Source: an uncultured Duganella sp. (lineage in GTDB: Bacteria > Pseudomonadota > Gammaproteobacteria > Burkholderiales > Burkholderiaceae). Taken from it: a stretch of 5,306 nucleotides of DNA. The number at the start of each line of letters is the position of its first letter. Position 1 is the first letter of the stretch. Location of the stretch: positions 1 through 5,306 of the forward strand of contig CAMLRG010000283.1 in the NCBI GenBank assembly GCA_946482335.1, in the 5' to 3' direction. Made by a program: the position numbers and the translations under genes. Below the pieces are notes generated by a model that saw nothing but the letters and a program-made list of their open reading frames with translations, ran no database searches and was not told the origin of the DNA. Of the stretch, positions 4,865 through 5,306 are shown in pieces.

Positions 4865-5306
4865 ATGGATGATGTAATCAAACCGGGTGAACGCGGCCCG
4901 GGCAGCGCCACCGTGTACGACGTGGCGCGCGTGGCCGGGGTTTCGGCCATGACGGTGTCGCGCGTCATCAACGGCAACGTCCACGTCAGCGAAGCCACGC
5001 GCGACAAGGTGCTGGCTGCCATCGCGTCGCTGCGCTACCAGGTCAACCAGGCGGCGCGCGCGGCGCGCATCGGCACCCTGCGCGTGGGCCTGCTGTACAG
5101 CAACCCGTCGGCCGCCTTCCTGAGTGCCTTGCTGGTGGGGGCGATGGACCAGTGCAGCCAGAATGGCGCCCAGCTGCTGCTGGAGCGCTGCGACGGCCTG
5201 TCCAGCCAGCGCAAGGCGATCGAACGCCTGATCGCCGAAGGGGCCGACGGCATCCTGGTGCCGCCGCCGCTGTGCGACTCGCCCGAAGCGCTGCGCCAGC
5301 TCGATG
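4865..5306 (+). CDS. LacI-family transcriptional regulator, N-terminal fragment
   Basis: This encodes a DNA-binding regulator of the LacI/GalR family, usually a sugar-responsive repressor. The frame runs from ATG 4865 to the window edge without a stop (147 codons of the roughly 330-350 typical). The helix-turn-helix is at residues 16-37 (TVYDVARVAGVSAMTVSRVING), with the recognition helix around SAMTVSRVI. The family wing VSEATRDKVLAAI follows at 41-53, the hinge at about 61-70, and then the start of the periplasmic-binding-protein-like sugar domain (VGLLYSNPSAAFLSALLVG, 74-92; GADGILVPPPL, 126-136). The hinge reads NQAARAARIG, so the Leu that usually follows AR (NxxARxL) is Ala67. A 15-residue N-terminal extension precedes the helix-turn-helix. 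The ATG has only a weak GAG site about eight bases upstream. The LLYSNPSAA wording suggests a regulator subgroup often found beside sugar-uptake and glycoside-hydrolase genes, but targets would lie outside this window. Confidence 0.9.
   Translation, partial: MDDVIKPGERGPGSATVYDVARVAGVSAMTVSRVINGNVHVSEATRDKVLAAIASLRYQVNQAARAARIGTLRVGLLYSNPSAAFLSALLVGAMDQCSQNGAQLLLERCDGLSSQRKAIERLIAEGADGILVPPPLCDSPEALRQLD

Noticed and set aside
4129..5022. Minus-strand open frame (297 codons) opposite udgX and the LacI gene
   Set aside because: No domain is recognisable, and both plus-strand genes have clear catalytic or DNA-binding motifs.

Overview
This 5.3 kb, GC-rich window looks like the chromosome of a betaproteobacterium, most likely of the Oxalobacteraceae (Massilia/Janthinobacterium/Duganella type). 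That placement is inference from protein wording and codon use (nearly all third positions G or C), not from a database search. It holds seven protein genes in a compact layout. No RNA genes, mobile elements or CRISPR arrays were seen.

Region 1 (1-2411, + strand) is a heat-shock chaperone block: the 3' end of dnaK, a hairpin plus T-run in the dnaK-dnaJ gap, a complete dnaJ, and a beta-class carbonic anhydrase that starts 5 bases after the dnaJ stop and is probably co-transcribed with it. Region 2 (2412-3222, + strand) is a TPR-repeat protein of unknown role. Its ATG lies inside a UUCG-loop hairpin and has no Shine-Dalgarno sequence.

Region 3 (3179-4105, - strand) is an N-terminally anchored alpha/beta hydrolase. 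It converges on the TPR gene, and the last 44 bases are coding on both strands. Its likely start (4105) is set by a GGAGG site and a TATACT -10 box, which lie downstream of the longest-frame start. Region 4 (4106-4215) is the short divergent promoter region.

Region 5 (4216-4821, + strand) encodes a stand-alone UdgX-type uracil-DNA binding/glycosylase protein. It has the UdgX signature loop (here KRRMH, usually KRRIH) with the histidine that in UdgX becomes covalently attached at the abasic site. A TACAAT box six bases before its ATG suggests a leaderless mRNA. Region 6 (4822-5306, + strand) is the 5' part of a LacI-family regulator, cut by the window edge. It has an extended -10 promoter overlapped exactly by a 13-bp palindrome (possible autoregulatory operator) and an unusual hinge.

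The gene content is mostly housekeeping. The points most worth a second look are the UdgX variant, the start-codon hairpin of the TPR gene and its possible second role as an antisense-strand terminator, the run of very short or leaderless 5' ends, and the LacI hinge and operator.
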